Assembly (NCBI RefSeq): GCF_018449545.1
Contig: NZ_JAAVUR010000004.1
Location: 310,001 to 374,000 of the forward strand
Source: Granulicella sp. dw_53
GTDB taxonomy: Bacteria > Acidobacteriota > Terriglobia > Terriglobales > Acidobacteriaceae
Direction: 5' to 3'
Length of the DNA stretch: 64,000 bases
The notes under the pieces were generated by a model. That model ran no database searches, was not told the DNA's origin, and worked only from the letters and a program-made list of their open reading frames with translations. The stretch's first letter is position 1. Every line of letters starts with the position of its first letter. Below, one piece after another: positions 1 to 9,331 of this stretch. The translations under genes and the position numbers were made by a program.

Positions 1-2453
1 ACCTCCGCGACCATTGCCTTGGAAAGTGCTTGCTGAACTCCGAGGCTCCACTCTGTGATGTACGGCGTGCTGTAGTTGGGACTGATGCTCAGACCGGTTA
101 GAATCGCCTGGCAACCTGTGGTGCCTTGGACCGTGCAGGGATTGTAGACCGATGTCCCTAGCCCAGGAAACGGATTGGCAAGGGTAATCGGGGTCGCGGC
201 AGTCGCTGTAAACGTAGGGACTGCGCGGAACGGAAACTGCGTACCATTCGTCAGGAATTGGTTGTACAACAATGGAGTGTTGTAAAACATTCCGCCCGCA
301 CCCTTAACCACTGTCTTCTCACTCCCGAATGGCTGCCATGCAAAGCCAACCCTAGGGGCAAAGTTATTCCAGTCGTAGTTATAGAGGTGTTTGTAATTGC
401 CGTTGCCTGCAGTAATGAACTGCCCTTGGGTCAGGCTGAAGTTCGAGAGCGTGTTCTTCCCGGAGTAGACCGGCTGATCAAGCTCCCAACGCAGTCCAAG
501 ATTCAGGGTAAGATGCGGCGTAACCTTCCAGTCGTCCAATACAAACAAGTGATCGCTCTGGAAGTTCAGGTACACAGTAGGCGCCGTAGTTCCAACGGAC
601 GAGGTATAGGTATAACCGAGCAGAAAGTCGGCCATTGAATCTCCCGTCTTATTGCGGGTCGTAGCGGCTCCCAACGTGCCCGGCAAATTCGCATCCGAGA
701 TACTGAAGGCTCCTCGCCCTGAGCTCGTGATGATGTTAGTAGCACGAGCTAACAAGAAGTCGACGCCAGCTTTGAACGTGTGATTCTTATGATTCCATGT
801 CAGCACATCGACGAGCTGATAGTGGTCATCCCAACGGTCCTGAGGCAGGTTGGTTGCGCCACCAATAGTCGAGTAACCAGCAACGGTAGTGTTGGGGAGA
901 CCGGTGTTATTGGCGTAACCCGCCTGGGTGAAGTATGGCCCTCCTGGCAGCCCGGGGTAAGAGAGTGTCGTCGCATCTTGCTGGATGCGAGGTTGCACAA
1001 GCCGCTGGAAGCCGGCCCGTACCTCATTGATCAGGTTAGGAGTGAAGATCCGGTCATAGACGACGTTCGCAAGGGTCGAGTGTTGATCAGTGAAGCAGCC
1101 AAAGTTCGGAAGGACATAGGACGAGCAAAGAGAGTTGGACGGCTCAAATGCTGGATCACGGAAGTAGTTCCAGGTCCCGTTCAGAGAGTCCTTCTCGGAT
1201 ATCTTGTGGTCGATCTTGAGCGATTCCTCGTTCATGTTTTCGACGCGGGTTTCGCTGAAGTTAAAGTTGTTAGACGGAACGGCACTGGAGCCGGCAATAT
1301 TCGGAGTGGGATAGCCAAGTTTGGCGATGGTCTGTGCCGCGGCGCCCGCTGTTGAAGTCCATTGCGGCAGGCTCGTCAAGTTGTAAACCTTGGTCGTACC
1401 GCTCGTGGAGACAGGCGTCAGAGGGGCGCCGGTGTTCGGATTGTAGAGCGTGGAAGTAGTAGTAAAGAGGCCGTTGTAGACCTGGTCGCGAGTCGGCACC
1501 GTGGCCAATGCCGTTACCGCACGGCCGATGCGCTGCCCTTCATAGCCGAAGAAAAAGAAGGTCTTGTCCTTCCATATCGGCCCACCGATTGTTCCTCCGA
1601 AGGTGTTCTGACGAAAGGCAGGCGTCTTGGCTCCAGCCGGATTGAAATACGGCTTCGCATCCGTGACCTGGTTACGGATAAACTCATACGCCGAGCCGTG
1701 GAAGGTGTTAGTGCCCGACTTCGTGATGATGTTCAACTGGCCGCCAGACATACGGCCGTACTCAGCAGAGTAGACACCCGTCAACAGCTTGAACTCTTGA
1801 ATCACCTCAACTGAGGGACGGAACGAAGGCTGCGCCACACCCATGTCGTTGTCGTAAGTTCCGTTCACCGTGAACTGATTACTGATCTCCGATGCGCCAG
1901 CAATGTTGATACCGCCGCGAAATCCAAGCGTCGAGTTTTGCGCTGGCTGATAGGCGGCTGGAGAGAGCAACGCGAGAGAGTAAAACTGCCGATTCGCCAG
2001 TGGGAGTTCCACCACGGCCTTGTTGTCGATGACCGTGCCATTCGACGATCCCTGCGTATCCACCAGCAATCCCTGCGCCTGCACCTCGACCACGGTAGAG
2101 GCCTCACCGATAGCCAACGCGACATCGAGCTTTACATCCGCTCCAACATTCAGCGTGATGTCTTTCAAGACCTTCTTGCTGAAGCCCGCCAACTCACCCG
2201 TCACTTGATAGGATCCCGGAATCAGGGAATTCACAAAGTAGCGGCCATCTGCGTCCGACTTCGCCTGACGTGAAATGCCCGTGGCGGTGTTCAACACGGT
2301 GACGTCGGCATTAGCGATCGAAGCGCCGGTGACGTCAACTACAGTACCTGAAATGGTCGCGGTCGAACTCTGCGCTAGTCCACCACGCAAACCGGCGACC
2401 AGCAGCAGTATAAGAAAGAACCAGGACCTAAGACGGAATGAGCAGCGTGTCAT
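1..2453 (-). CDS. TonB-dependent receptor with carboxypeptidase-regulatory N-terminal domain (partial, C-terminus off the left edge)
   Basis: Outer-membrane receptor of the Oar-like family common in Acidobacteria. Reading leftward from the ATG at 2453 the frame stays open to the window edge (about 817 codons). A signal peptide (hydrophobic FFLILLLVAGL, cleavage near LAQ) is followed by a carboxypeptidase-regulatory domain (ATISGTVVDVTGASIANADV; DADGRYFVNSLIPGSYQV) at about residues 30-115. A plug domain follows (GLLVDTQGSSNGTVIDNKAV, FRGGINIAGASEISNQFTVN, YSAEYGRMSGGQLNIITKSG), then aromatic-rich beta-barrel strands. A strong GGAGG lies at 2461-2465. Substrate unknown: such receptors are usually tied to uptake of polysaccharide fragments or siderophores. 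The gene stands alone at this end, with an 880-bp gap to the next gene. The family is clear from domain order; the ligand is not. Confidence 0.93.
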   Translation of the reverse strand, partial: MTRCSFRLRSWFFLILLLVAGLRGGLAQSSTATISGTVVDVTGASIANADVTVLNTATGISRQAKSDADGRYFVNSLIPGSYQVTGELAGFSKKVLKDITLNVGADVKLDVALAIGEASTVVEVQAQGLLVDTQGSSNGTVIDNKAVVELPLANRQFYSLALLSPAAYQPAQNSTLGFRGGINIAGASEISNQFTVNGTYDNDMGVAQPSFRPSVEVIQEFKLLTGVYSAEYGRMSGGQLNIITKSGTNTFHGSAYEFIRNQVTDAKPYFNPAGAKTPAFRQNTFGGTIGGPIWKDKTFFFFGYEGQRIGRAVTALATVPTRDQVYNGLFTTTSTLYNPNTGAPLTPVSTSGTTKVYNLTSLPQWTSTAGAAAQTIAKLGYPTPNIAGSSAVPSNNFNFSETRVENMNEESLKIDHKISEKDSLNGTWNYFRDPAFEPSNSLCSSYVLPNFGCFTDQHSTLANVVYDRIFTPNLINEVRAGFQRLVQPRIQQDATTLSYPGLPGGPYFTQAGYANNTGLPNTTVAGYSTIGGATNLPQDRWDDHYQLVDVLTWNHKNHTFKAGVDFLLARATNIITSSGRGAFSISDANLPGTLGAATTRNKTGDSMADFLLGYTYTSSVGTTAPTVYLNFQSDHLFVLDDWKVTPHLTLNLGLRWELDQPVYSGKNTLSNFSLTQGQFITAGNGNYKHLYNYDWNNFAPRVGFAWQPFGSEKTVVKGAGGMFYNTPLLYNQFLTNGTQFPFRAVPTFTATAATPITLANPFPGLGTSVYNPCTVQGTTGCQAILTGLSISPNYSTPYITEWSLGVQQALSKAMVAE

Positions 2454-3336
2454 TTTCCAACCTCCGTAATGCCTCAAATGTCTGAATAACGTGTTGCTGA
2501 TAGGGCGTCTGCTCTTGCAGCGTGCGATGCAACTTCTGTCCCATACCGTGGGATCGAGTTGCACTCAAGCGTTGGCCTGGTACGGCCGTGCCTTCTTCAG
2601 CTCTATATCTCTGACCGCCACAGAGCGTCAGATAGACCCGTACCCTTGTTGCAGGGAGACGAAAGATGCTTCTCCAATGCGCAACACGGCGCTGTCTGAC
2701 GACTCAATAAGGTGTGACTGAAAGTACGAGCGCAATCAAAGCAGGTCGGCGGGTAATACAACCTAATTCAACCCAAACGTCCCATTCGTTCAACGAATAC
2801 ACGAATGCAACTGCTTACCTTCGACCATGAAGGGTGCTTCTATTGGCTCTTCGACAAGGAAGGATCGGTGCGGAACGTGAAAGAAAGATCTTCAACCATG
2901 AAGTCAGTCTTTCAGTTAGAAAAACATTAATATTACGTTTCCCAGATTCTCGGGTCTTTCAAGAGCTATGTCAAGCACTTTTTATCTGCGCACCGCAACA
3001 ACGCTCAATATTCGTAATGCCAAACCACTTACGAGCCGTAATGGACCGCAAGCTCGGGTTATCATCTCTCAATGCGTTATAGAGAATCGTCTCGCAATTT
3101 CACTTCAGCCTCACGCCGTTCCCCGTCTCGAGCAGACGCACTGGTTGCAGACCGCGAAATCTGCAATACTGTGGCCTCATACCTCCGGTTTCGCACTCAA
3201 GGTGAGAGATCTGTCAGACTCGGACTATGATGCATCGCCATCTCTTTGCAACGCAGATCAGCAATGTAGCTGATTCGGCCTCGAAGCCGAACGTTGAGTA
3301 TCTAAATTACTGCGTTACTTCTCCCCGGGGGAATCC
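2454..3336. other. 883-bp intergenic stretch, no supported gene
   Basis: The stretch between the divergent TonB receptor and the secreted Met/His-rich protein has only short frames with no recognisable protein signature and mixed, relatively AT-rich composition. It should contain the receptor promoter on the minus strand just right of 2465, but I could not pick a convincing -35/-10 pair. No tRNA, hairpin terminator or long repeat was seen. Confidence 0.6.
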
Positions 3337-4254
3337 ATGTCCTTGATCCAGTTGCCGAACGCCGTCCACTTACCTAAAACCCGCCAACACTTCCGCGCCA
3401 CCAAGATCACGCGAGCCGCACTCCTCGCCCTACTCGCCCTGTGCCCCTCACTGCACGCCGCGGATACGACACCTCTCACCGGAAAATACTCGCTCCAGGG
3501 TGGAAGTCCAAAGACCGAGGGACACCTCCGCGTCAGCTCCGCAGGCAAAGATCCCCTCACCCAGCATCTCGATCTCTGGATGACCACGCCGCCCTCCGCA
3601 ACCCCCATCCGCAACTACGCCGTCGAGATGACCAAGAAGCTCCACGTCGTCATCGTCAGCTCTGACTTCGCTCGCTTCATGCACATCCATCCCACGCTCA
3701 GCCCCACCGGCCACTTCGTCATCGACCAGCAGTTCCCCGCCCCCGGCCTCTACTACGTCTACGCCGACGGCGAACCCAACAACCTCGATCACCAGGTCTT
3801 CCGCTTTGAGGTCGCGGTCAGCAACAGCGGCAGCCAAAAGCCCATCACACTCTCGCCTACCGGCCGCGAGGTCAACATCGGACCCTACACTGTGGACCTC
3901 AGCCAGGTAAAACTCAACGCCGGAGGCATGGACATGATCGACGTCCATATCCTCAAAGGAGACAAGCCCGCCACGGACCTCCACCCCTACCTCGGAGCCT
4001 CCGCCCACGCCGTCTTCCTCAATGGCAAAGACCTCTCCTACGTCCACGTCCATCCCATGTCGATGGGCGGAGCAGATATGGCGATGAGCGGAATGAACAT
4101 GAAGGCCAGCGCGTATCTACCTGACAACGCCCCCTCCTCGCCCGACATGATGCTCCACATCTCCATCAAAGAGCCGGGCACCTATAAGATGTGGCTGCAG
4201 TTCCGCGGCGGCAGCCAGCTCTACGTAGCTCCGTTCGTCCTCACCGCACAATAA
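3337..4254 (+). CDS. secreted His/Met-rich protein, possible copper-binding
   Basis: A 305-residue protein with an N-terminal signal peptide (hydrophobic AALLALLALCPSLHAA, cleavage near residues 40-43). The middle repeats the pattern of metal-related secreted proteins: LHVVIVSSDFARFMHIHPTL, then a second module ending SYVHVHPMSMGG. A Met-rich stretch follows (ADMAMSGMNMK, about residues 248-258), which resembles Cu(I)-binding sequences of copper-handling proteins. Two HxHP motifs are visible, one per half, suggesting an internal duplication of a beta-sandwich domain. No copper ATPase or multicopper oxidase lies next to it, so the copper link is inference. GGGGGA at 3327-3332 lies just ahead of the chosen ATG; a later start would shorten the signal peptide's positive region. 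Confidence 0.7.
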   Translation: MSLIQLPNAVHLPKTRQHFRATKITRAALLALLALCPSLHAADTTPLTGKYSLQGGSPKTEGHLRVSSAGKDPLTQHLDLWMTTPPSATPIRNYAVEMTKKLHVVIVSSDFARFMHIHPTLSPTGHFVIDQQFPAPGLYYVYADGEPNNLDHQVFRFEVAVSNSGSQKPITLSPTGREVNIGPYTVDLSQVKLNAGGMDMIDVHILKGDKPATDLHPYLGASAHAVFLNGKDLSYVHVHPMSMGGADMAMSGMNMKASAYLPDNAPSSPDMMLHISIKEPGTYKMWLQFRGGSQLYVAPFVLTAQ

Positions 4255-4350
4255 CGTTCGCGTCCACATCTCCTCGGGACTAAAATTGATAGGTGCGCCT
4301 AAGCCGATGCTCGGCCCATCGCCCGGTCCAAAGCAGTTGACAGGAGATCC

Positions 4351-5070
4351 ATGAATATTACGTTTGCAGACAAAGTCGCCCTCATCACAGGCGGTACAGG
4401 CGGACTCGGTAAAGCAGTCGCTCTGGCATTTCTGAACGCGGGCGCCAAGGTCGCCGTAACCTATCGCAACCAGGAAGGCTTCTCCGTTCTCAAGATCGCT
4501 GCTGGAGCGAACGCTTCGTCCCTCACCGGATTTCAGACCGACATAACCGACGCAACTGCCACCCAGCAGCTCATCGGCAAAGTAGTAGCTCAACACGACA
4601 GGCTCGATGTCCTGGTAAACGCTGTCGGCGGCTACGTAGGTGGCGTAAACGTATTGGACCTGACGCCCGAAACCTTCGATCAGATGCTAACGTTGAACCT
4701 GCGCTCAGGGTTTACCTTGGTCCGCGCAGCCCTGCCGCAGATGCTCAAACAAAAACACGGAGCCATCGTGAATGTCTCCGCGAAGGCCGCATTCGACCAC
4801 GCCGCTGGGACCTCGGCGTACTCTGCATCGAAGGCCGCAGCGGTAGCCCTGATGGACTCACTCGCCGAGGAGCTGAAGGGCACCGGCGTTCGTGCCAACT
4901 CGATCCTTCCCAGAATCATCGACACGGCAACGAATCGAAAAGACATGCCGAACGCGACCTACTCCGACTGGCCCAGCCCCGAGGACGTCGCCCGGGTCAT
5001 CCTGTTACTTTGCCACGAAGACGCCAAAGTAATTCACGGCGCGGCAATACCGGTATATGGCGATAGATAG
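4351..5070 (+). CDS. SDR family oxidoreductase
   Basis: A 239-residue classical short-chain dehydrogenase/reductase. The Rossmann nucleotide-binding motif TGGTGGLG is at residues 13-20, the NAVGG motif at 90-94, and the YSASK active-site motif places Tyr157 and Lys161. The catalytic Ser normally lies 13 residues before Tyr; here that position (144) is Ala, with Ser143 next to it. Either the active site is shifted or activity is altered. Cofactor and substrate cannot be told. AGGAGA at 4341-4346 is the ribosome binding site. The gene is separated by about 96 bp from the upstream secreted protein and is probably transcribed on its own. Confidence 0.88.
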   Translation: MNITFADKVALITGGTGGLGKAVALAFLNAGAKVAVTYRNQEGFSVLKIAAGANASSLTGFQTDITDATATQQLIGKVVAQHDRLDVLVNAVGGYVGGVNVLDLTPETFDQMLTLNLRSGFTLVRAALPQMLKQKHGAIVNVSAKAAFDHAAGTSAYSASKAAAVALMDSLAEELKGTGVRANSILPRIIDTATNRKDMPNATYSDWPSPEDVARVILLLCHEDAKVIHGAAIPVYGDR

Positions 5071-5265
5071 ATCAAGGTATCCATAAACAGTAAGAGCCCA
5101 CCCACGAACACTCACGCAATAAAATCTAACTCTCTGACGCTTTGAATGCTCCTTCCCAGTTCAAGCCTCAATGAAAGTGATACCGACCGACCTAGACAGA
5201 GAAACGCTACCAGTTCAATCGAGTTGCATTTACTAAACCAGGCGATCGCGAAATAAGGACATCGG

Positions 5266-6204
5266 ATGAAGAACATCACAGAACGACCGTCCACGGTAGC
5301 TGTTGCATTTTGCTCTGACCCGAACATGGAGCTCGCTCTCCACGTAGCTGCATCCTCCGTCCTACGCCACCTCTCCCCGGGCATCACTCCAAAGTTCTAT
5401 CTCCTGCTCACCGATTTTTCCGCCGTCCAGGTGCGAAAATTGCACCTCACTCTTGACCGCCTCGACAAGCCCTACGAGCTCATCCTGCTTGAAACTCCAA
5501 ACGTGGAGATCTTCCATAAACTTCGCCCATTCCATGGCAGCTTTGCTGCTTACTATCGCCTCTTGCTGCCGGACATGATGCCCGAGAGGCGCTTCCTCTA
5601 TCTCGACCTGGACACCATCACCAACATCGATATCGCCCCACTTTTCTCAATCCACATGCAAGGCCATGCCTTGGGCTTTGTCGCCGACGGCTTTGTGAAA
5701 TACGCACTGGAGCATCAATTCTTCCAATCGCTGGGCATGAATCCCGACGGTCCATCTTTCAACTCCGGCATCATGCTGGTGGATACGGATCAGTGGAAGC
5801 AGGACCATTGCTTCCAAAAAATTCTTGCTTTCTGCAACGCCCACCCGGATGCTCTCGTCGCCGCGGATCAGACTGCATTGAATGCACTCTACTGGGACGA
5901 CTGCTTTCACCTGCATGGAGACTTCAACATCGAGCTCTCGACGGTGAGTCGTCAAAAAGAACTGAGAGCAGGCATATATCACTTCGTCGGTAGCCCCAAG
6001 CCATGGGATCTATTCGGCGGCCTGTTTCATCCCTATCACTCCCTGTGGAAAGAAGCGATGCGAAGAGTCGCCTTGAACGTATGGAAGAAGAACTCATACC
6101 TCAATCTAAGAAACTGGTGGCGACTGCCAAAAATATTAGGCGGCTACCGTCGAATTCTTAGACAGCGAAGCGAAATACGACGCACATTAGCCGCAGATAA
6201 ATAA
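5266..6204 (+). CDS. glycosyltransferase family 8 protein
   Basis: A 312-residue retaining glycosyltransferase of the GT8 (LgtC/GatL-like) type. The start VAVAFCSDPNMELALHVAAS is the typical nucleotide-sugar binding strand with clustered polar residues. The metal-binding DxD motif is DLD at 114-116 (LYLDLDTI). FNSGIMLVD, DQTALNALYW and the C-terminal HFVGSPKPWD match conserved GT8 blocks. No signal peptide or membrane segment, so it is cytoplasmic or peripheral. It probably transfers glucose or galactose to a lipopolysaccharide or other surface glycan; the acceptor is unknown and there is no surrounding glycan cluster. Confidence 0.9.
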   Translation: MKNITERPSTVAVAFCSDPNMELALHVAASSVLRHLSPGITPKFYLLLTDFSAVQVRKLHLTLDRLDKPYELILLETPNVEIFHKLRPFHGSFAAYYRLLLPDMMPERRFLYLDLDTITNIDIAPLFSIHMQGHALGFVADGFVKYALEHQFFQSLGMNPDGPSFNSGIMLVDTDQWKQDHCFQKILAFCNAHPDALVAADQTALNALYWDDCFHLHGDFNIELSTVSRQKELRAGIYHFVGSPKPWDLFGGLFHPYHSLWKEAMRRVALNVWKKNSYLNLRNWWRLPKILGGYRRILRQRSEIRRTLAADK

Positions 6205-6213
6205 TTCTCGTAC

Positions 6214-6672
6214 TTACCCCGTCATGACGGAAAGAGCCTGGAGATTCCTTCGGAGACTTTCCGGTCTTCCCTCGGCGAGGAGTGCTTCCACGTCCGCGTG
6301 AGTCCTCTCCCAGACCGGCATGGCTGATGCAAGCAAAGTCTTCCCTTCCGACGTTAGTTCCAAGTTCCTGCCGCGCCGGTCCGATACGTCTGATGTGATC
6401 TTGACCAGACCACGGCGCACCAACCGCTTCAGCGCAGCGGTCAGTGTGGTGCGGTCCATCGCCAGCAGCTTGGCCACACCCGCCATGGGCGCCGGTTTGG
6501 GGCGATTGAGCGACATCAGGAGGGAGAATTGGCCGTTCGTCAGTTCCAGCGGCCGCAGTGCATCATCGAATCGCCGCGCCAGCGCTCTTGCTGCACGCTG
6601 CACATGCAGACAGAGGCAGCAGTCGCGAACCATCAAAGTCGTTTCAAAAGGAACGGTCTCAGCCCTTGACAT
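6214..6672 (-). CDS. MarR family transcriptional regulator
   Basis: A 152-residue winged-helix regulator. LTNGQFSLLMSLNRPKPAPMAGVAKLLAMDRTTLTAALKRLVRRGLVK is the helix-turn-helix and DVSDRRGRNLELTSEG the wing, the standard MarR pattern. It is divergent from the ADOP permease gene at 6753, and a perfect 18-bp palindrome lies between them, overlapping the likely promoters of both. The likely role is a ligand-responsive repressor of itself and of the permease. The candidate -10 ends only about 7 bases from the ATG, so the message may be leaderless; there is no strong Shine-Dalgarno sequence. Confidence 0.9.
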   Translation of the reverse strand: MSRAETVPFETTLMVRDCCLCLHVQRAARALARRFDDALRPLELTNGQFSLLMSLNRPKPAPMAGVAKLLAMDRTTLTAALKRLVRRGLVKITSDVSDRRGRNLELTSEGKTLLASAMPVWERTHADVEALLAEGRPESLRRNLQALSVMTG

Positions 6673-6708
6673 CTCTTACAATATGTTGATATCAACATAA
6701 AAAGTCAA
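6666..6708. promoter_or_regulatory. divergent promoter pair with 18-bp MarR-type operator
   Basis: TATGTTGATATCAACATA at 6682-6699 is a perfect palindrome. On the plus strand TTGACA (6666-6671) and TATCAA (6690-6695) are 18 bp apart. On the minus strand TTGACT (6703-6708) and CATATT (6680-6685) are 17 bp apart. The palindrome therefore covers the spacer and/or -10 of both face-to-face promoters, as expected for an autoregulating MarR repressor that also controls the divergent permease. The palindrome is seen directly; the promoter elements are by similarity only. Confidence 0.65.
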
Positions 6709-6752
6709 GACCGCCCATCGGGCCAAATCAGGGCATCGGCTGGAGGACTCTT

Positions 6753-9215
6753 ATGTCGTTCGTTCCCGATTTGAGCATTGCAGTGCGCTCTCTGGCGAAA
6801 GCTCGCGCGCTGTGGATCACCGTTGCGATCACGTTGGCTCTGGGCATCGGCGCCAATGCGGCCATCTTCAGCGTAGTAAGGGCTGTGCTCCTCCGGCCTC
6901 TGGCGAATCGCGACGAAGACCGTTTGCTCTACCTGCGGCAGAGCGCTCCAGGCATAGGAGAAGCCAATACGACCTTCTCTGTCCCGGAGATTCAGGACCT
7001 CGGACGTGGGCTCAAGACCATTCAAGATCTCGGTACCTTCTCCGGGATAGATTTCAGCGTCGTAGGCCTTGGAACGCCGCGCGAGATTCACGCCGGTGTG
7101 GTGGATGGAAACTACTTTGAGGTAATGGGTCTGCGACCGGTCGTCGGCCGCCTCTTGACCCCTGCGGACGACGGTCCGAACGCATCTGGCGCGGTCGTGC
7201 TGACCTATCGCTTCTGGACCACGTCCCTGCACTCCGACCCCGCCGTGATCGGCAAGACCGTGCGGCTTGAGAGTGGCATGGGTGCACGGTCTGCGGTGAT
7301 TGTCGGCGTTCTGGAACCGTCTGTTCCTTATCCAGTCGAGACGGAGCTGATCGCCAACCTCGTGACCAGCCCGCACCATATCTCGGCCACGATGATCACC
7401 GGCCGCGAACACCGGATGACGGAGGTGTTCGCACGGCTCGCGCCGGGCGCCACCTTGGACTCCGCACGCGCCGAGGTGCGCACGACCCACGCGGCCATGG
7501 TCTCTGCGCATCCAGAGATCTATAAATCCGCGAACCGCTTCAAGATCGACGTGACACGCATCCACGATCAGATCAACTCTCGCGCCCATACCATCTTGTG
7601 GGTTCTCTTCGCGGCTGCAGGTCTCCTGTTCGTCATCTCATGCTCGAACGTCGCCAATCTTGTGCTGGCGCGCAGCGTGCGCCGGGAATCGGAGCTGGCC
7701 ATACGCTCAGCATTGGGCGCAAGCACAGCCGTGCTTCGCCGTTTGTTGCTGGCGGAGAGCCTGGTGCTCTGCGGAAGCGGCGCTTTGGCATCGCTGCTCA
7801 TCGCCGCCCCTATGGTGTCTGTGTTGGCCCGCTATGCTTCGCGTTTCTCTGCCCGTACGGATGGCCTGAGGCTGGACTTCAGCCTCGTCTGGTTTGGAAT
7901 CGCGCTGGCGTTGGTCGCCGCAGTAAGCCTGGCGTTTATCCCGAAGCTCCCCTCCGCGGATGCATCGAAGAGCTTCGCACGCGGCAGTGGCGGCCAGAGG
8001 GCTGTGAGTGGAAGCAGCCGGCGTCTTCGCCTCTTCGCCGTCACACAGATCACGGCGTCTTTTCTTCTGCTCATCGGGGCCGGTGCGTTGATGCGAGTTC
8101 TGTTCGTGCTCGAGAAAACTCCCCCGCCCTTCGATACGGCTAACGTTCTAGCTCTGAACCTACCCGTAATGATGTACGGACGTACGCCACAGCAGACGAA
8201 CGATTTTTATCGCGAGGTACAGCGCCGCATCAGTACCTTGCCGGGAGTACAGCAGGTATCCGCAAGCTTCGCCGTGCCGTGGCGCGATGCACGGTCACTC
8301 GATATCAACTTCATGTTCGCTGTAGACGGAGCGAAGCGCAAGAACGGTCAGGACGACGTGCGCGGACGATTCCGCCCCATATCCCCTGGCTTCTTCGAGA
8401 CGATTGGGATGCCCTTGCTTGAAGGACGTAACTTCAAGGACTCCGACCGGAGCAGTTCCGAGCGCGTAGTCATCATCAGCCAGAGCGTGGCAAAGACGCT
8501 CTTTCCAGAACAATCAGCGCTCAACCGGGACCTGCGATGGACGGACGGGGTGATTAAGTTTGTCGGCATCAGCGGCGAGCCGCGGCGAATCATCGGCGTC
8601 GTGCCGGACTTCGACGATGAAAACATCATTCCATCGCCCGCAATGGCGATCTATCAGCCAATCGAGCAGGATGGATGGAACGGCCGTCTCTTCGTACGTA
8701 CGAATCATGATCCATACGCACTCGTTCCCCTGATCACCCGCACCATCCACGAGCTGGATGCAGATCAACCCGTCGAGCGGGCCAGCACACTCGCGGACAT
8801 TCGCGCGGAGGTTTTAATACCCGACCGTCTGAACGCCATTGTCTTCGGCGGATTCGCTGGAGTGGCGCTGTTGATCTCGGTGGTCGGCGTGGCTGGCGTC
8901 CTCGCGTTCTCGGTGAGCGGGCGCACCCGCGAGTTCGGAATCCGCCTGGCTCTTGGGGCTCCGCCTCGCAGCATCCTCACCGATGTACTGCGGGAAGGGC
9001 TGGTGATGGCGAGCATCGGAGTAGGAACCGGCATCCTGCTTGCGGTCGTCCTCCCACGCGTAATCGGTACCTACATCGCCGAGGTGCAAACCCCAGGCGC
9101 ACTGGCTTTCATCGCATCCGCCGCCGTCATCCTATCCGCGGCGGTGATCGCTTCCGCTGTGCCGGCGGCGCGCGCCTCCAGGGTAAATGCGGTCGAAGCG
9201 CTGCGCGCGGAGTAA
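6753..9215 (+). CDS. ADOP-type ABC transporter permease (MacB/FtsX-like)
   Basis: An 820-residue membrane protein with the MacB-FtsX duplicated permease layout: an N-terminal membrane helix (ALWITVAITLALGIGANAAIF), a MacB-like periplasmic domain, a three-helix FtsX core at about residues 280-405 (SCSNVANLVLARSVRRESELAIRSALGAS), a second periplasmic domain, and a second FtsX core at the C-terminus (ISVVGVAGVLAFSVSGRTREFGIRLALGA) ending PAARASRVNAVEALRAE. This is the acidobacterial duplicated orphan permease type, which has no ATPase encoded alongside. GGAGGA at 6742-6747 is a good ribosome binding site. Unlike the permease at 9700 it lacks the N-terminal cytoplasmic prefix. Probably under the divergent MarR regulator; substrate unknown, with efflux or envelope work plausible. 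Confidence 0.92.
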   Translation: MSFVPDLSIAVRSLAKARALWITVAITLALGIGANAAIFSVVRAVLLRPLANRDEDRLLYLRQSAPGIGEANTTFSVPEIQDLGRGLKTIQDLGTFSGIDFSVVGLGTPREIHAGVVDGNYFEVMGLRPVVGRLLTPADDGPNASGAVVLTYRFWTTSLHSDPAVIGKTVRLESGMGARSAVIVGVLEPSVPYPVETELIANLVTSPHHISATMITGREHRMTEVFARLAPGATLDSARAEVRTTHAAMVSAHPEIYKSANRFKIDVTRIHDQINSRAHTILWVLFAAAGLLFVISCSNVANLVLARSVRRESELAIRSALGASTAVLRRLLLAESLVLCGSGALASLLIAAPMVSVLARYASRFSARTDGLRLDFSLVWFGIALALVAAVSLAFIPKLPSADASKSFARGSGGQRAVSGSSRRLRLFAVTQITASFLLLIGAGALMRVLFVLEKTPPPFDTANVLALNLPVMMYGRTPQQTNDFYREVQRRISTLPGVQQVSASFAVPWRDARSLDINFMFAVDGAKRKNGQDDVRGRFRPISPGFFETIGMPLLEGRNFKDSDRSSSERVVIISQSVAKTLFPEQSALNRDLRWTDGVIKFVGISGEPRRIIGVVPDFDDENIIPSPAMAIYQPIEQDGWNGRLFVRTNHDPYALVPLITRTIHELDADQPVERASTLADIRAEVLIPDRLNAIVFGGFAGVALLISVVGVAGVLAFSVSGRTREFGIRLALGAPPRSILTDVLREGLVMASIGVGTGILLAVVLPRVIGTYIAEVQTPGALAFIASAAVILSAAVIASAVPAARASRVNAVEALRAE

Positions 9216-9290
9216 TCCGCCGCTCTGCGCCTTGGATTGTGGTCCGACAATCAGCCAAGTTCCGCGACAGCCAAAGCTTTTCTACTCGTG

Positions 9291-9331
9291 TTGACATCCG
9301 ACCCAACGAGTGGCATTCTTTAGGTCGGATG
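9291..9331 (+). promoter_or_regulatory. inverted repeat over padR promoter and start codon
   Basis: CATCCGACC (9295-9303) and GGTCGGATG (9323-9331) form a perfect 9-bp inverted repeat with a 19-bp spacer. The left arm overlaps TTGACA (9291-9296) and the right arm ends in the ATG of padR. With a 17-bp spacer the -10 would be CATTCT (9314-9319, weak), putting the transcript start about 3 bases before the ATG. The message would then be leaderless, which fits the absence of a Shine-Dalgarno sequence. A self-binding PadR operator is the simplest reading. Confidence 0.45.

Noticed and set aside
9239-9328. Longer PadR start at 9239
   Set aside because: The extra 30 residues do not resemble PadR and overlap the candidate promoter and inverted repeat.
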